A DNA stretch of 5,277 bases from assembly GCA_027038695.1 (NCBI GenBank), contig JALWHA010000050.1, positions 1 through 5,277 of the forward strand, in the 5' to 3' direction. The stretch comes from Acidobacteriota bacterium (GTDB taxonomy: Bacteria > Acidobacteriota > Holophagae > Thermotomaculales > Thermotomaculaceae). Below are positions 1 through 5,277 of this stretch, in pieces (position 1 is the first letter of the stretch; each line of letters opens with the position of its first letter). A program made the translations under genes and the position numbers. The notes beneath the pieces were generated by a model. It was given only the letters and a program-made list of their open reading frames with translations, did no database searches and was not told the DNA's origin.

Positions 1-15
1 AAAAAAGCCTGCCTT
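1..15 (-). terminator. Possible operon terminator, cut by the window edge
   Basis: Just after the stop codon of the DUF4340 gene, the minus strand reads AAGGCAGGC followed by six T residues that reach the first base of the window. GGCAGGC could be the first arm of a hairpin whose GCCTGCC partner lies outside the window, with the T-run as loop. Read on the plus strand, GCCTGCC followed by a T-rich stretch could instead be the second arm of a terminator for a convergent gene. The visible part alone does not form a good stem, so this is an inference from position and composition. Confidence 0.3.
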
Positions 16-41
16 AATTTTCTTTTTATTTTGAAAAAATT

Positions 42-989
42 TTATTTTTTCACTTTTTTCTCAACCTTTTTTTTGACGCCTTTTTTTTGCTGGACCTTTT
101 TCTTACCCTGGGGTTTTACAAAGTGCTTTTTCTCTTTAAAGATTGTTTTAAACAGTGTATCCGTAATGGTAAAAGGCATAGGGTACTGGGAAGACTCGCA
201 TAGAAAGTCTTTATCTTTTAACCCGTAACACTTAAATTCAATATCTTTGTCCGTTGTAATGGTAATTGTTTTTTCAGGCTTTTCTTTTATCTTTCCCTTC
301 ATTTCAGGAAAAACATTTGCACCCTGCAACGTCGCAAGGCTTTCTACAACCTCGTTCACCTTATCCCTATTTGCTTCTTGCCTGTTTAAAAAGTACCATT
401 TGCCGTTTTTCTTTTCAAAGCCGAACCTTTCTTTTCCGTATTTGAAAACGATTTTGTTGACCTTATCGGCATCAAAGTTTAACACTCTTGTGTCAATGAT
501 ATCTTCTTTTATCTTTTTAACTTTATCTCTTAAATTCCCGTCAATCTGATATACATTCTGGTCTTTTCCGAACAAAACATAGGTCTGGGAATAGGTAGGG
601 GAGTTTTTCCCAACCTTCAGGTCAACCACGCTTTTGCCGTCTTGCAGTAAAGAAAGGTTAACCGCTTTTTGATCAAGGTCATAAATTTCATAATTGCCGC
701 TTGTTGAAACAAGCGCTGTGAATTTCAAGTTTGAGCATTTGTCAAGGATATTGTCAACAAACCCCTGTTTAACCGGGATTCCATCCTTTTTCAGATACCA
801 TTTATCTCCCTTTTTCACCATGTCAAATTTGTTTTTCCCGTATTCAATTTTGATTTCATCTATTTTTTCTTTTTGAAATTTGGGGGGTTCGGGAAGTTTG
901 TAAGAAACTTTATTTCTGTTCCTTAAAAAGTAAAGCCCTCCGAAGATCACTATTAAAATGACTATTATGGTCAATTCTTTTTTGCTCAT
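42..989 (-). CDS. Membrane-anchored DUF4340 domain protein
   Basis: This is a 315-residue DUF4340 family protein whose molecular function is not established. It has a short N-terminus, one hydrophobic segment at about residues 7-22 (signal anchor), and a soluble domain that should face the extracytoplasmic side. The soluble part contains two similar units, at about 45-90 and 179-223. Each reads I-x-I/F-x-YGK-x-(K/R)F, then K-x-G-x-WY, then a helix ending in V-x-x-(I/V)-x-x-x-L. The RVLNFD stretch (168-173) before the second unit is typical of the family. The tail from about 296 is almost only K, Q, V and G. The ATG at 989 is chosen because GGAGG (995-999) lies 5 bases upstream; the in-frame GTG at 1004 overlaps the previous gene and has no ribosome binding site. 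It follows the permease/GldG gene by 11 bases. Linkage of DUF4340 genes to GldG-type ABC operons is common, so it is probably an accessory part of that complex. Confidence 0.88.
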   Translation of the reverse strand: MSKKELTIIVILIVIFGGLYFLRNRNKVSYKLPEPPKFQKEKIDEIKIEYGKNKFDMVKKGDKWYLKKDGIPVKQGFVDNILDKCSNLKFTALVSTSGNYEIYDLDQKAVNLSLLQDGKSVVDLKVGKNSPTYSQTYVLFGKDQNVYQIDGNLRDKVKKIKEDIIDTRVLNFDADKVNKIVFKYGKERFGFEKKNGKWYFLNRQEANRDKVNEVVESLATLQGANVFPEMKGKIKEKPEKTITITTDKDIEFKCYGLKDKDFLCESSQYPMPFTITDTLFKTIFKEKKHFVKPQGKKKVQQKKGVKKKVEKKVKK

Positions 990-994
990 AACAT

Positions 995-999
995 CCTCC
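995..999 (-). promoter_or_regulatory. Ribosome binding site of the DUF4340 gene
   Basis: On the minus strand GGAGG stands 5 bases before the ATG at 989. It lies in the 11-base gap right after the TGA of the permease/GldG gene. This decides the start: the alternative GTG at 1004 is upstream of this site. Confidence 0.8.
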
Positions 1000-1000
1000 G

Positions 1001-3859
1001 TCACGCAAATATTTCTTTAATTCTGTCCATTTTTCTCTTTCTCATAAACCACACTATCAAACCGAACAGAGCAACCAGAATAGGCAATCCCGCAATGTTA
1101 AACCACTTGATAAAACTCCTTTTTGCGGGGGTTGTATCTTTAAGCGGGTTGTAGAATTGCGCCTTGCTCCTCATCTTCGCAAAATCTATCTTGCCGGTTA
1201 AATAATCTATGCTGTTAAGCATTAAGATTGCATTAGGCCCCATTCCGTCCCTGTCTATAAAACTATTTTTGATAATCGCCGAAGTGCCGAAAACGATAAG
1301 TTTTGCACTGTTTGTAGAGTCAAGTTTTGCGTTTTCGCTTTCAATGTTTTTCACAATGGATTTAGCATTATCTTTCTTTGCCTTTTTATCCTTTTTATTC
1401 TCTTCAGGCTTTTCGGGAATAGGTCTTCCTTTGAAATAGGAGACAAGTTCTCCTTCAAGTTGAACCGCAAGCGGCTGCTGTTTAAAATCGTTTTTCCCCT
1501 GAGGAGGCCTTATAAACATCGGGTTAAGCGCTATAAAACCGCTTCGTATCCAGGAATCCTTTGATGACTTAAATAAAACTTCCGCCTTTGTATCTTTTGA
1601 TAATTTGCCCTTTTCAAGCAAAACGGGAGAGTTTAGAAGAACCACGAACCCTTTGAGGTTTTCAAGGTAGGGAATTTTATGGTTTATGTTTTCATTTTTG
1701 ATAATTGGAGCATAGTAAAGTTTCTGTTCTCCGCCTCCTAAAGCCTGAGGAAGTTTTTGTTTAAAGCAGTTTTTATCCATAACAATTGATTTTCTTATGT
1801 CAATGCCGTAGGAGAGAAGTAGTTTCTCAAGCCCCGTATCAATCGCTTTAAGCCTCGGGACACCCATCATCTGCCTTGATTTTTCCTGAGTAAAGGAATC
1901 TACAAGGAACAAAACAGGTTTTCCGCTCATAATAAACTGGTCAATTTTGTAAAGTTCATAGTCGCTGAGTTTTGTTTTTATTCCGGGAACAATCAAAGCG
2001 TTTATATTGTCCAAATCGTCGGATTTAAGGTTAACCATTACAACCTTGTAATTTTCACCTAAAAGGTTATAGAAATTTGAAGCAACCTCACTCTCATTTT
2101 GACCGAAACCGTACGGTGAAACTGCACCGTTTGAGTTAACATAACCTATCTTTTCGTTTAAATTCAAAACCGAATCTATTGCTGCGGTTAATGAATTCTT
2201 TAATTCGTTTTTGTCCGCTAACTTGTATTGAGGCCCAATTATGGGGATATTTACAACCTTAATTAAAGGCACTCCCTCAACATCTTTGTCGTAAGTTACG
2301 GTTAACCCTATATAGCCTTCTCCCCCTTCAACCTTACCCTGGGGGGACATAAAGGGTTTCCACCTTAACTGCAAAACCCTTCCCTCTTTTATTAAATTTT
2401 CATCAACCTTAACTTTTGTCGGGTCAATGGTTTCAAACTGAAGTTTACCGTAATTCTGCTTGTTCAAATCCGTGACAACGGAATCAACTGTTTTTTCAAG
2501 GCTGTTTAAATCACCCAAACCCATAAACTTGCCTATTTTTGCAAGGGAATTTGAAAGGTATAAGGTTACATTTATATTCCCTTTAAGGGACAAGAACCTG
2601 TTTATCTTGTTGTTTATCTTTACAATCTTTGAGGTAATCCTGTACTCAATCCCGTTCGGGGAAGTGATTGCCGGGATCTTTTCAACTAAATCTCCGCATA
2701 TAATAACAAGCCCCATATATGCTTTTTGAAACTTAACCTCGTCGTGTTCAACAACCTGAATCTGAATGGGGGAAATTCCGTAACTTTGTGCTAACTCTTC
2801 GTTTTCCTTCAATTTTTCTGTTGCACCCCCTTCTTTTGAGGATAAATCATAGAACTGATAATTAAATTTCTTTCCTCCGTAAATTGAATACTCTTCAAGC
2901 AAATCCTTCAAATACTGCTCAATGCCGTTGTAAGGTGCGGGAAGGTTTTTAGAGAAAAACACCTTAACCGTCATCGGTTCTACAAGCTGCTTTACGCTCT
3001 CCTTTGAAACCTTTGAAAGCGAATAGATTTTATTTTGCGTTAAATCAAACCTGAAGGTTGAGGAAGCGTTTTCGGCAATGTTTAAAACAATAAGCAACAC
3101 AATGTAAATTGCGAGCCTTGCGGTTGAAGAAGCGAGTATTTTTGTCTCTTTTTTTATGTCTTTTTCCCTTAAAACCTCTAATGTTGCAACAAAAAAGATA
3201 ATTATTACAGAAAGGAAGTAAACTATATCTCTTGAATCAAGTATCCCCTTCGCAAAGTTGTCAAAGTGATAACCTACGCTTAAAACCCTGAAAAAGGTAA
3301 CAAGTGATTCAGGGATAACAACAAGAAAGGTTTTAAGCAAAACAAGGAAGTAACTTATCAAGGTTGCAATTATGAAAGATACAACCTGATTTTTGGTAAT
3401 TGACGATGCAAAAATGCCTATTGATATAAAAGCCGCAATCAACAAAATTGAGCCTAAATACCCGCCGAAAACCGCTCCGCCGTCAAGGTCTCCTATAGTT
3501 GAAATAAAGATTACATAACTTATTGTCGGCAAAAGCATAACAATGGAAAAAAGGAATGCCCCTAAAAACTTGCCGAAAACAATCTCAAAATCACTGAAAG
3601 GCAATGTCTTCAATGTTTCTATTGTTCCGCTGCTTTTTTCCTCGGCAAAAAGCCTCATAGTTATCGCCGGGATTATGAATGCAAGCACATAGGGGAATAA
3701 ATCAAAGAGTTTTCTCAAAGATGCCTGATTGTAGATAAAAAACGTGGAAAAGAAAAACCAGCCTACAACTACGAGAAAAACGCCTATAACAATGTATGCC
3801 ACAGGGGAAACAAAGTAATTCTTAAACTCCCTCTTTGCAATTGTCCACACCCTTTTCAT
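1001..3859 (-). CDS. Fused ABC-2 permease and GldG-like auxiliary protein
   Basis: This 952-residue membrane protein appears to join two proteins that are separate, GldF and GldG, in Bacteroidetes gliding operons. Residues 1-230 are an ABC-2 permease with about six hydrophobic segments (roughly 20-41, 54-70, 97-120, 133-153, 158-183, 211-229). It carries the conserved loop EEKSSGTIETLKTLP at 73-87. A further segment at 248-263 starts the GldG-like part (ABC_transp_aux type), a large outer domain of about 650 residues closed by a C-terminal segment at 922-938 and a basic cytoplasmic tail. GldG-like hallmarks are VKVFFSKNLPAPY (298-310) and ALIVPGIKTKLSDYELYKID (621-640) followed by SGKPVLFLVD (645-654). 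Residues 296-430 and 429-580 look like two copies of one module. A Lys/Glu-rich linker lies at about 814-832. The ATG at 3859 has GGGAG 7 bases upstream, overlapping the end of the ATPase gene; the gap is only 4 bases. It should pair with that ATPase. The substrate is unknown, and the 'gliding' name should not be taken as function here. Confidence 0.92.
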   Translation of the reverse strand: MKRVWTIAKREFKNYFVSPVAYIVIGVFLVVVGWFFFSTFFIYNQASLRKLFDLFPYVLAFIIPAITMRLFAEEKSSGTIETLKTLPFSDFEIVFGKFLGAFLFSIVMLLPTISYVIFISTIGDLDGGAVFGGYLGSILLIAAFISIGIFASSITKNQVVSFIIATLISYFLVLLKTFLVVIPESLVTFFRVLSVGYHFDNFAKGILDSRDIVYFLSVIIIFFVATLEVLREKDIKKETKILASSTARLAIYIVLLIVLNIAENASSTFRFDLTQNKIYSLSKVSKESVKQLVEPMTVKVFFSKNLPAPYNGIEQYLKDLLEEYSIYGGKKFNYQFYDLSSKEGGATEKLKENEELAQSYGISPIQIQVVEHDEVKFQKAYMGLVIICGDLVEKIPAITSPNGIEYRITSKIVKINNKINRFLSLKGNINVTLYLSNSLAKIGKFMGLGDLNSLEKTVDSVVTDLNKQNYGKLQFETIDPTKVKVDENLIKEGRVLQLRWKPFMSPQGKVEGGEGYIGLTVTYDKDVEGVPLIKVVNIPIIGPQYKLADKNELKNSLTAAIDSVLNLNEKIGYVNSNGAVSPYGFGQNESEVASNFYNLLGENYKVVMVNLKSDDLDNINALIVPGIKTKLSDYELYKIDQFIMSGKPVLFLVDSFTQEKSRQMMGVPRLKAIDTGLEKLLLSYGIDIRKSIVMDKNCFKQKLPQALGGGEQKLYYAPIIKNENINHKIPYLENLKGFVVLLNSPVLLEKGKLSKDTKAEVLFKSSKDSWIRSGFIALNPMFIRPPQGKNDFKQQPLAVQLEGELVSYFKGRPIPEKPEENKKDKKAKKDNAKSIVKNIESENAKLDSTNSAKLIVFGTSAIIKNSFIDRDGMGPNAILMLNSIDYLTGKIDFAKMRSKAQFYNPLKDTTPAKRSFIKWFNIAGLPILVALFGLIVWFMRKRKMDRIKEIFA

Positions 3860-3863
3860 AGCC

Positions 3864-4784
3864 TCACTCCCTTGTCAGTTTTTTAAAGATCTCTTCAAGG
3901 GTTTCAGATGCCCTTGCCATTTCAAGAAGAACCCAGTCTTTTGACTTTATCTGTGAAAAAAGGTTTCTTCTAAAATCAGTCTTGCCTGACAATTCCAATT
4001 TCAAAGAACCGTTTTTGCCTTTTAACTGAATATTCTCAACACCTTCAACCTTTTTCAACTCGCTTAATGCGGTTTGTTCGTCAGTATTTTCAATCTCAAT
4101 GTTAACTATGAATTGGTCTCCGCCCTTCTTTAACTCTTCGGTTTTGCCGTCTGCAACTATCTTGCCTTTGTGGATAATAACAAGCCTGTCGCAGGTAGCC
4201 TCCGCTTCACTTAAAATATGCGTTGAAAAAAGCACTGTTTTTTCTTTTCCTATCTCTTTTATAATTTCTCTAATTTCAACAATCTGGTTTGGGTCAAGCC
4301 CGCTTGTCGGCTCGTCTAAAATAAGAATATCAGGGTCGCCTAACAATGCTGCCGCAAGCCCCACCCTTTGTTTGTAACCTTTGGAAAGTTCGTTAACAGG
4401 CTTGTGCATAACGTTTTTAATCTGGCATATTTCAGCAACATTCTTTAACTCGGAAAGCCTTTCGCTTTCTTCAATCTCTTTTGAATCTGCCACAAACCAG
4501 AGGTAATCATAGACAATCATTTCATTGTAGAGTGGAGTGGCTTCAGGAAGGTAGCCGATTATCCTCTTAATCTCTCTTAAATCTTTGTAAATATCGTAAT
4601 CCTTAATTTTAACGCTTCCCGAAGAGGGAAGAAGGTAGCCTGTTAAAATCCTTAAAGTGGTTGTTTTCCCCGCACCGTTAGGCCCCAAAAGCCCTACAAT
4701 CTCACCCTTGTTAACCTCAAACGAGATTCCGTCAACGGCAAGAAAATCGCCGTAGTACTTGGTCAATCCCTCAACCTTAATCAT
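3864..4784 (-). CDS. ABC-2 transporter ATP-binding protein, GldA/NatA type
   Basis: This 306-residue cytoplasmic ATPase powers the permease encoded just downstream. All nucleotide-binding motifs are present in order: Walker A GPNGAGKT (34-41), signature LSKGYKQR (133-140), Walker B ILILDEP with the D-loop SGLD (153-164), and the switch histidine in FSTH (H189). In the Q-loop the usual Gln appears replaced by Glu (GYLPE, E81), which is common in GldA/NatA-type proteins. The C-terminal 90 residues or so (from about 220) form the small extra domain seen in ABC-2 ATPases and end in EEIFKKLTRE, a usual ending for the family. The ATG at 4784 is chosen because GAGG (4790-4793) lies 5 bases upstream; the in-frame GTG at 4790 overlaps that site and is unlikely to be used. 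It is first in the operon, and a CIRCE-like element lies 98 bases before its start. Family assignment is secure; the substrate cannot be told. Confidence 0.95.
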   Translation of the reverse strand: MIKVEGLTKYYGDFLAVDGISFEVNKGEIVGLLGPNGAGKTTTLRILTGYLLPSSGSVKIKDYDIYKDLREIKRIIGYLPEATPLYNEMIVYDYLWFVADSKEIEESERLSELKNVAEICQIKNVMHKPVNELSKGYKQRVGLAAALLGDPDILILDEPTSGLDPNQIVEIREIIKEIGKEKTVLFSTHILSEAEATCDRLVIIHKGKIVADGKTEELKKGGDQFIVNIEIENTDEQTALSELKKVEGVENIQLKGKNGSLKLELSGKTDFRRNLFSQIKSKDWVLLEMARASETLEEIFKKLTRE

Positions 4785-4789
4785 AGCCA

Positions 4790-4793
4790 CCTC
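4790..4793 (-). promoter_or_regulatory. Ribosome binding site of the ABC ATPase gene
   Basis: The minus strand reads ACGAGG, then TGGCT, then ATG. GAGG at 5-base spacing fits the ATG at 4784 and excludes the GTG at 4790, which would share a base with the site. Confidence 0.75.
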
Positions 4794-4882
4794 GTTTTAA
4801 AAGATTTATTTCAAAAACAGAAAAATAAGCAAAACACCTTAAAATATTTTAATACTATTTTCAAAGAATTCCACCCTCTCAA

Positions 4883-4909
4883 TTAGCACTCAAAAATACC
4901 GAGTGCCAT
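4883..4909. promoter_or_regulatory. CIRCE-like element (putative HrcA operator)
   Basis: The plus strand reads TTAGCACTC, a 9-base spacer, then GAGTGCCAT. The CIRCE consensus is TTAGCACTC-N9-GAGTGCTAA, so the left arm matches 9 of 9, the right arm 7 of 9, and the spacer length is exact. CIRCE is the operator of HrcA, the repressor of groESL and dnaK operons in many bacteria. Here it lies 98 bases before the ABC ATPase start and 219 bases before the exported-protein start, with no chaperone gene in the window. A -10-like box next to it faces the ABC operon, a layout like classical CIRCE sites that overlap or follow the transcription start. HrcA binding is inferred from the match. Confidence 0.75.
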
Positions 4910-4914
4910 TTATA
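4909..4914 (-). promoter_or_regulatory. Candidate -10 box of the ABC operon
   Basis: The minus strand reads TATAAA (5 of 6 to TATAAT) directly before the CIRCE-like element, so transcription would start inside the element and give a leader of about 115-120 bases. No good -35 box is seen: at 17 bases upstream the sequence is a T-run within a TTTCTTTC-rich stretch. Inference from position. Confidence 0.35.
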
Positions 4915-4950
4915 GTTAGACGAAAGAAAGAAAAAAAGTGTTTTAATTAA

Positions 4951-4964
4951 ATAGTGAATAGTGA
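4951..4964 (+). repeat. Two tandem copies of ATAGTGA
   Basis: Two perfect 7-base units lie head to tail, directly after an AT-only palindrome TTTAATTAAA (4942-4951). Its role is unknown; it may be only a short slippage repeat. Confidence 0.5.
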
Positions 4965-4971
4965 AGAAAAT

Positions 4972-5001
4972 TCTGTGTCCCGTCTGAAAAAAGTGGACAG
5001 A
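4972..5001. repeat. Imperfect inverted repeat TCTGTgTCC / GGACAGA
   Basis: TCTGTGTCC (4972-4980) pairs with GGACAGA (4995-5001) if one G and one T or G are left bulged; the loop is 14 bases with a run of six A. The TGTCC...GGACA layout resembles ends of some IS3-type insertion sequences, but no transposase, second end or target duplication is visible. It could equally be an RNA hairpin or an operator. Confidence 0.4.
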
Positions 5002-5013
5002 GTTTACCGGTTA

Positions 5014-5039
5014 GCATACACATTTTGTATGCATTTTTT
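5014..5039 (+). terminator. Stem-loop followed by six T, terminator-like
   Basis: GCATACA (5014-5020) and TGTATGC (5026-5032) form a perfect 7-base-pair stem with a 5-base loop, followed by an A and six T on the plus strand. The stem has only three G-C pairs, so it would be a weak intrinsic terminator. The minus strand has no T-run after the stem, so it is directional. No gene precedes it on the plus strand in this window. It may end a short transcript starting in the intergenic region, or be a leader structure or operator of the gene at 5129. Confidence 0.4.
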
Positions 5040-5071
5040 GATTAACACATATCACAAAACAGAGATTAAAT

Positions 5072-5100
5072 TTGTTTTTTACCTGTTTTGAATTTATCTT
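5072..5100 (+). promoter_or_regulatory. Weak promoter candidate for the exported-protein gene
   Basis: TTGTTT (5072-5077) and TATCTT (5095-5100) are separated by 17 bases, and would place the transcription start about 20 bases before the ATG at 5129. The boxes match the sigma-70 consensus at 3 of 6 and 4 of 6, so this is a weak call in AT-rich DNA. Confidence 0.25.
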
Positions 5101-5118
5101 ATCTTTAGTAACAAAAAC

Positions 5119-5122
5119 GAGG
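5119..5122 (+). promoter_or_regulatory. Ribosome binding site of the exported-protein gene
   Basis: GAGG lies 6 bases before the ATG at 5129, the same core used by the ABC ATPase gene. It supports this ATG as a real start. Confidence 0.7.
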
Positions 5123-5128
5123 CAATAT

Positions 5129-5277
5129 ATGAAACCTAAAATAATTGTTCCTATAATTTTCATTTTCTCCATTGTTTTCAACAACTTTGCATTTGAAACC
5201 ACCGAGTTGGGAGTATATCTTTTTAAAATCCATGAAAACTCTATTGAAGAGACAATGACAAAGATTAAGGAAATGGG
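5129..5277 (+). CDS. Exported protein of unknown function, 5' part only
   Basis: The first 49 codons of an open gene run off the right edge. The start is supported by GAGG 6 bases upstream. The protein begins with basic residues K2 and K4, then a hydrophobic run (IIVPIIFIFSIVF, 5-17), then NNFA, with a plausible signal peptidase I cut after A21. The first mature residues read LGVYLFKIHENSIEETMTKI and then KEMG. A GVYL strand followed by a helix ending in IKEMG resembles the first strand and helix of some secreted (beta/alpha)8-barrel glycoside-hydrolase-like proteins, but this is too short to claim a family. It is transcribed away from the ABC operon and need not be related to it. Confidence 0.7.
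   Translation, partial: MKPKIIVPIIFIFSIVFNNFAFETTELGVYLFKIHENSIEETMTKIKEM

Larger units (their letters stand above)
4785..5128. other. Divergent intergenic region, 344 bases
   Basis: This AT-rich stretch separates the minus-strand ABC operon from the plus-strand exported-protein gene. No convincing coding region was found on either strand. It contains, from left to right, the leader of the ABC operon, a CIRCE-like element, a candidate -10 box, a short tandem repeat, an imperfect inverted repeat, a stem-loop with a T-run and a weak plus-strand promoter candidate, each listed separately. Confidence 0.8.

Noticed and set aside
31..228. Plus-strand open frame rich in Phe
   Set aside because: It is antisense to the Lys-rich tail of the DUF4340 protein, which explains the Phe content.
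990..1004. In-frame GTG at 1004 as start of the DUF4340 protein, overlapping the previous gene
   Set aside because: It lies before GGAGG at 995-999, which fits the ATG at 989, and the extra residues are not family-like.
2460..2729. Plus-strand open frame of 89 codons
   Set aside because: It lies wholly antisense to the well-supported fusion gene and shows no ribosome binding site or family resemblance.
4099..4377. Plus-strand open frame of 92 codons
   Set aside because: It is antisense to conserved ATPase motifs and has no recognisable features.
4785..4790. In-frame GTG at 4790 as start of the ABC ATPase, two codons upstream of the ATG
   Set aside because: It shares a base with the GAGG ribosome binding site and has no binding site of its own; the ATG at 4784 has ideal spacing.
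4839..4852. Perfect 14-base palindrome TTAAAATATTTTAA in the leader of the ABC operon
   Set aside because: It is made only of A and T in AT-rich DNA, so it is likely by chance and too weak for a stable hairpin.
5029..5091. Plus-strand open frame of 20 codons starting at the ATG inside the stem-loop
   Set aside because: No ribosome binding site, start buried in the hairpin, and composition of random AT-rich sequence.
5011..5202. Minus-strand open frame of 63 codons
   Set aside because: It overlaps the signal-peptide end of the plus-strand gene; its hydrophobic stretch is the complement of that region, and it runs through the stem-loop.

Overview
The window comes from an AT-rich bacterial genome with lysine-rich proteins. 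It looks like a Gram-negative or deep-branching, possibly thermophilic or anaerobic lineage, but no marker gene is present, so the taxon is only a guess. About 90% of it is one minus-strand, three-gene operon. The remainder is a divergent intergenic region of 344 bases and the first 49 codons of a plus-strand gene that leaves the window on the right.

The operon, read from right to left, has three genes. The first (4784 to 3864) encodes an ABC-2 type ATPase of the GldA/NatA kind. The second (3859 to 1001) encodes a 952-residue protein that joins a GldF-like ABC-2 permease to a GldG-like extracytoplasmic domain. The third (989 to 42) encodes a membrane-anchored DUF4340 protein. The gaps are only 4 and 11 bases. 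The Shine-Dalgarno of gene 2 overlaps the end of gene 1, and that of gene 3 lies in the gap just after gene 2, so the genes are very probably co-transcribed and translationally coupled. Together they should form one inner-membrane ABC complex: ATPase, permease with large outer domain, and an anchored accessory protein. This gldA-gldFG-DUF4340 arrangement is widespread in bacteria, mostly outside gliding species, and its substrate is not established.

The intergenic region (4785-5128) holds the most unexpected signal. At 4883-4909 there is a CIRCE-like element (TTAGCACTC, 9 bases, GAGTGCCAT), the binding site of the heat-shock repressor HrcA, although no chaperone gene is visible. A TATAAA box next to it faces the ABC operon. 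Nearer the plus-strand gene are a short tandem repeat, an imperfect inverted repeat resembling an insertion-sequence end, and a stem-loop followed by six T residues.

The plus-strand gene (5129 onward) has a clear Shine-Dalgarno and signal peptide and encodes an exported protein of unknown function.
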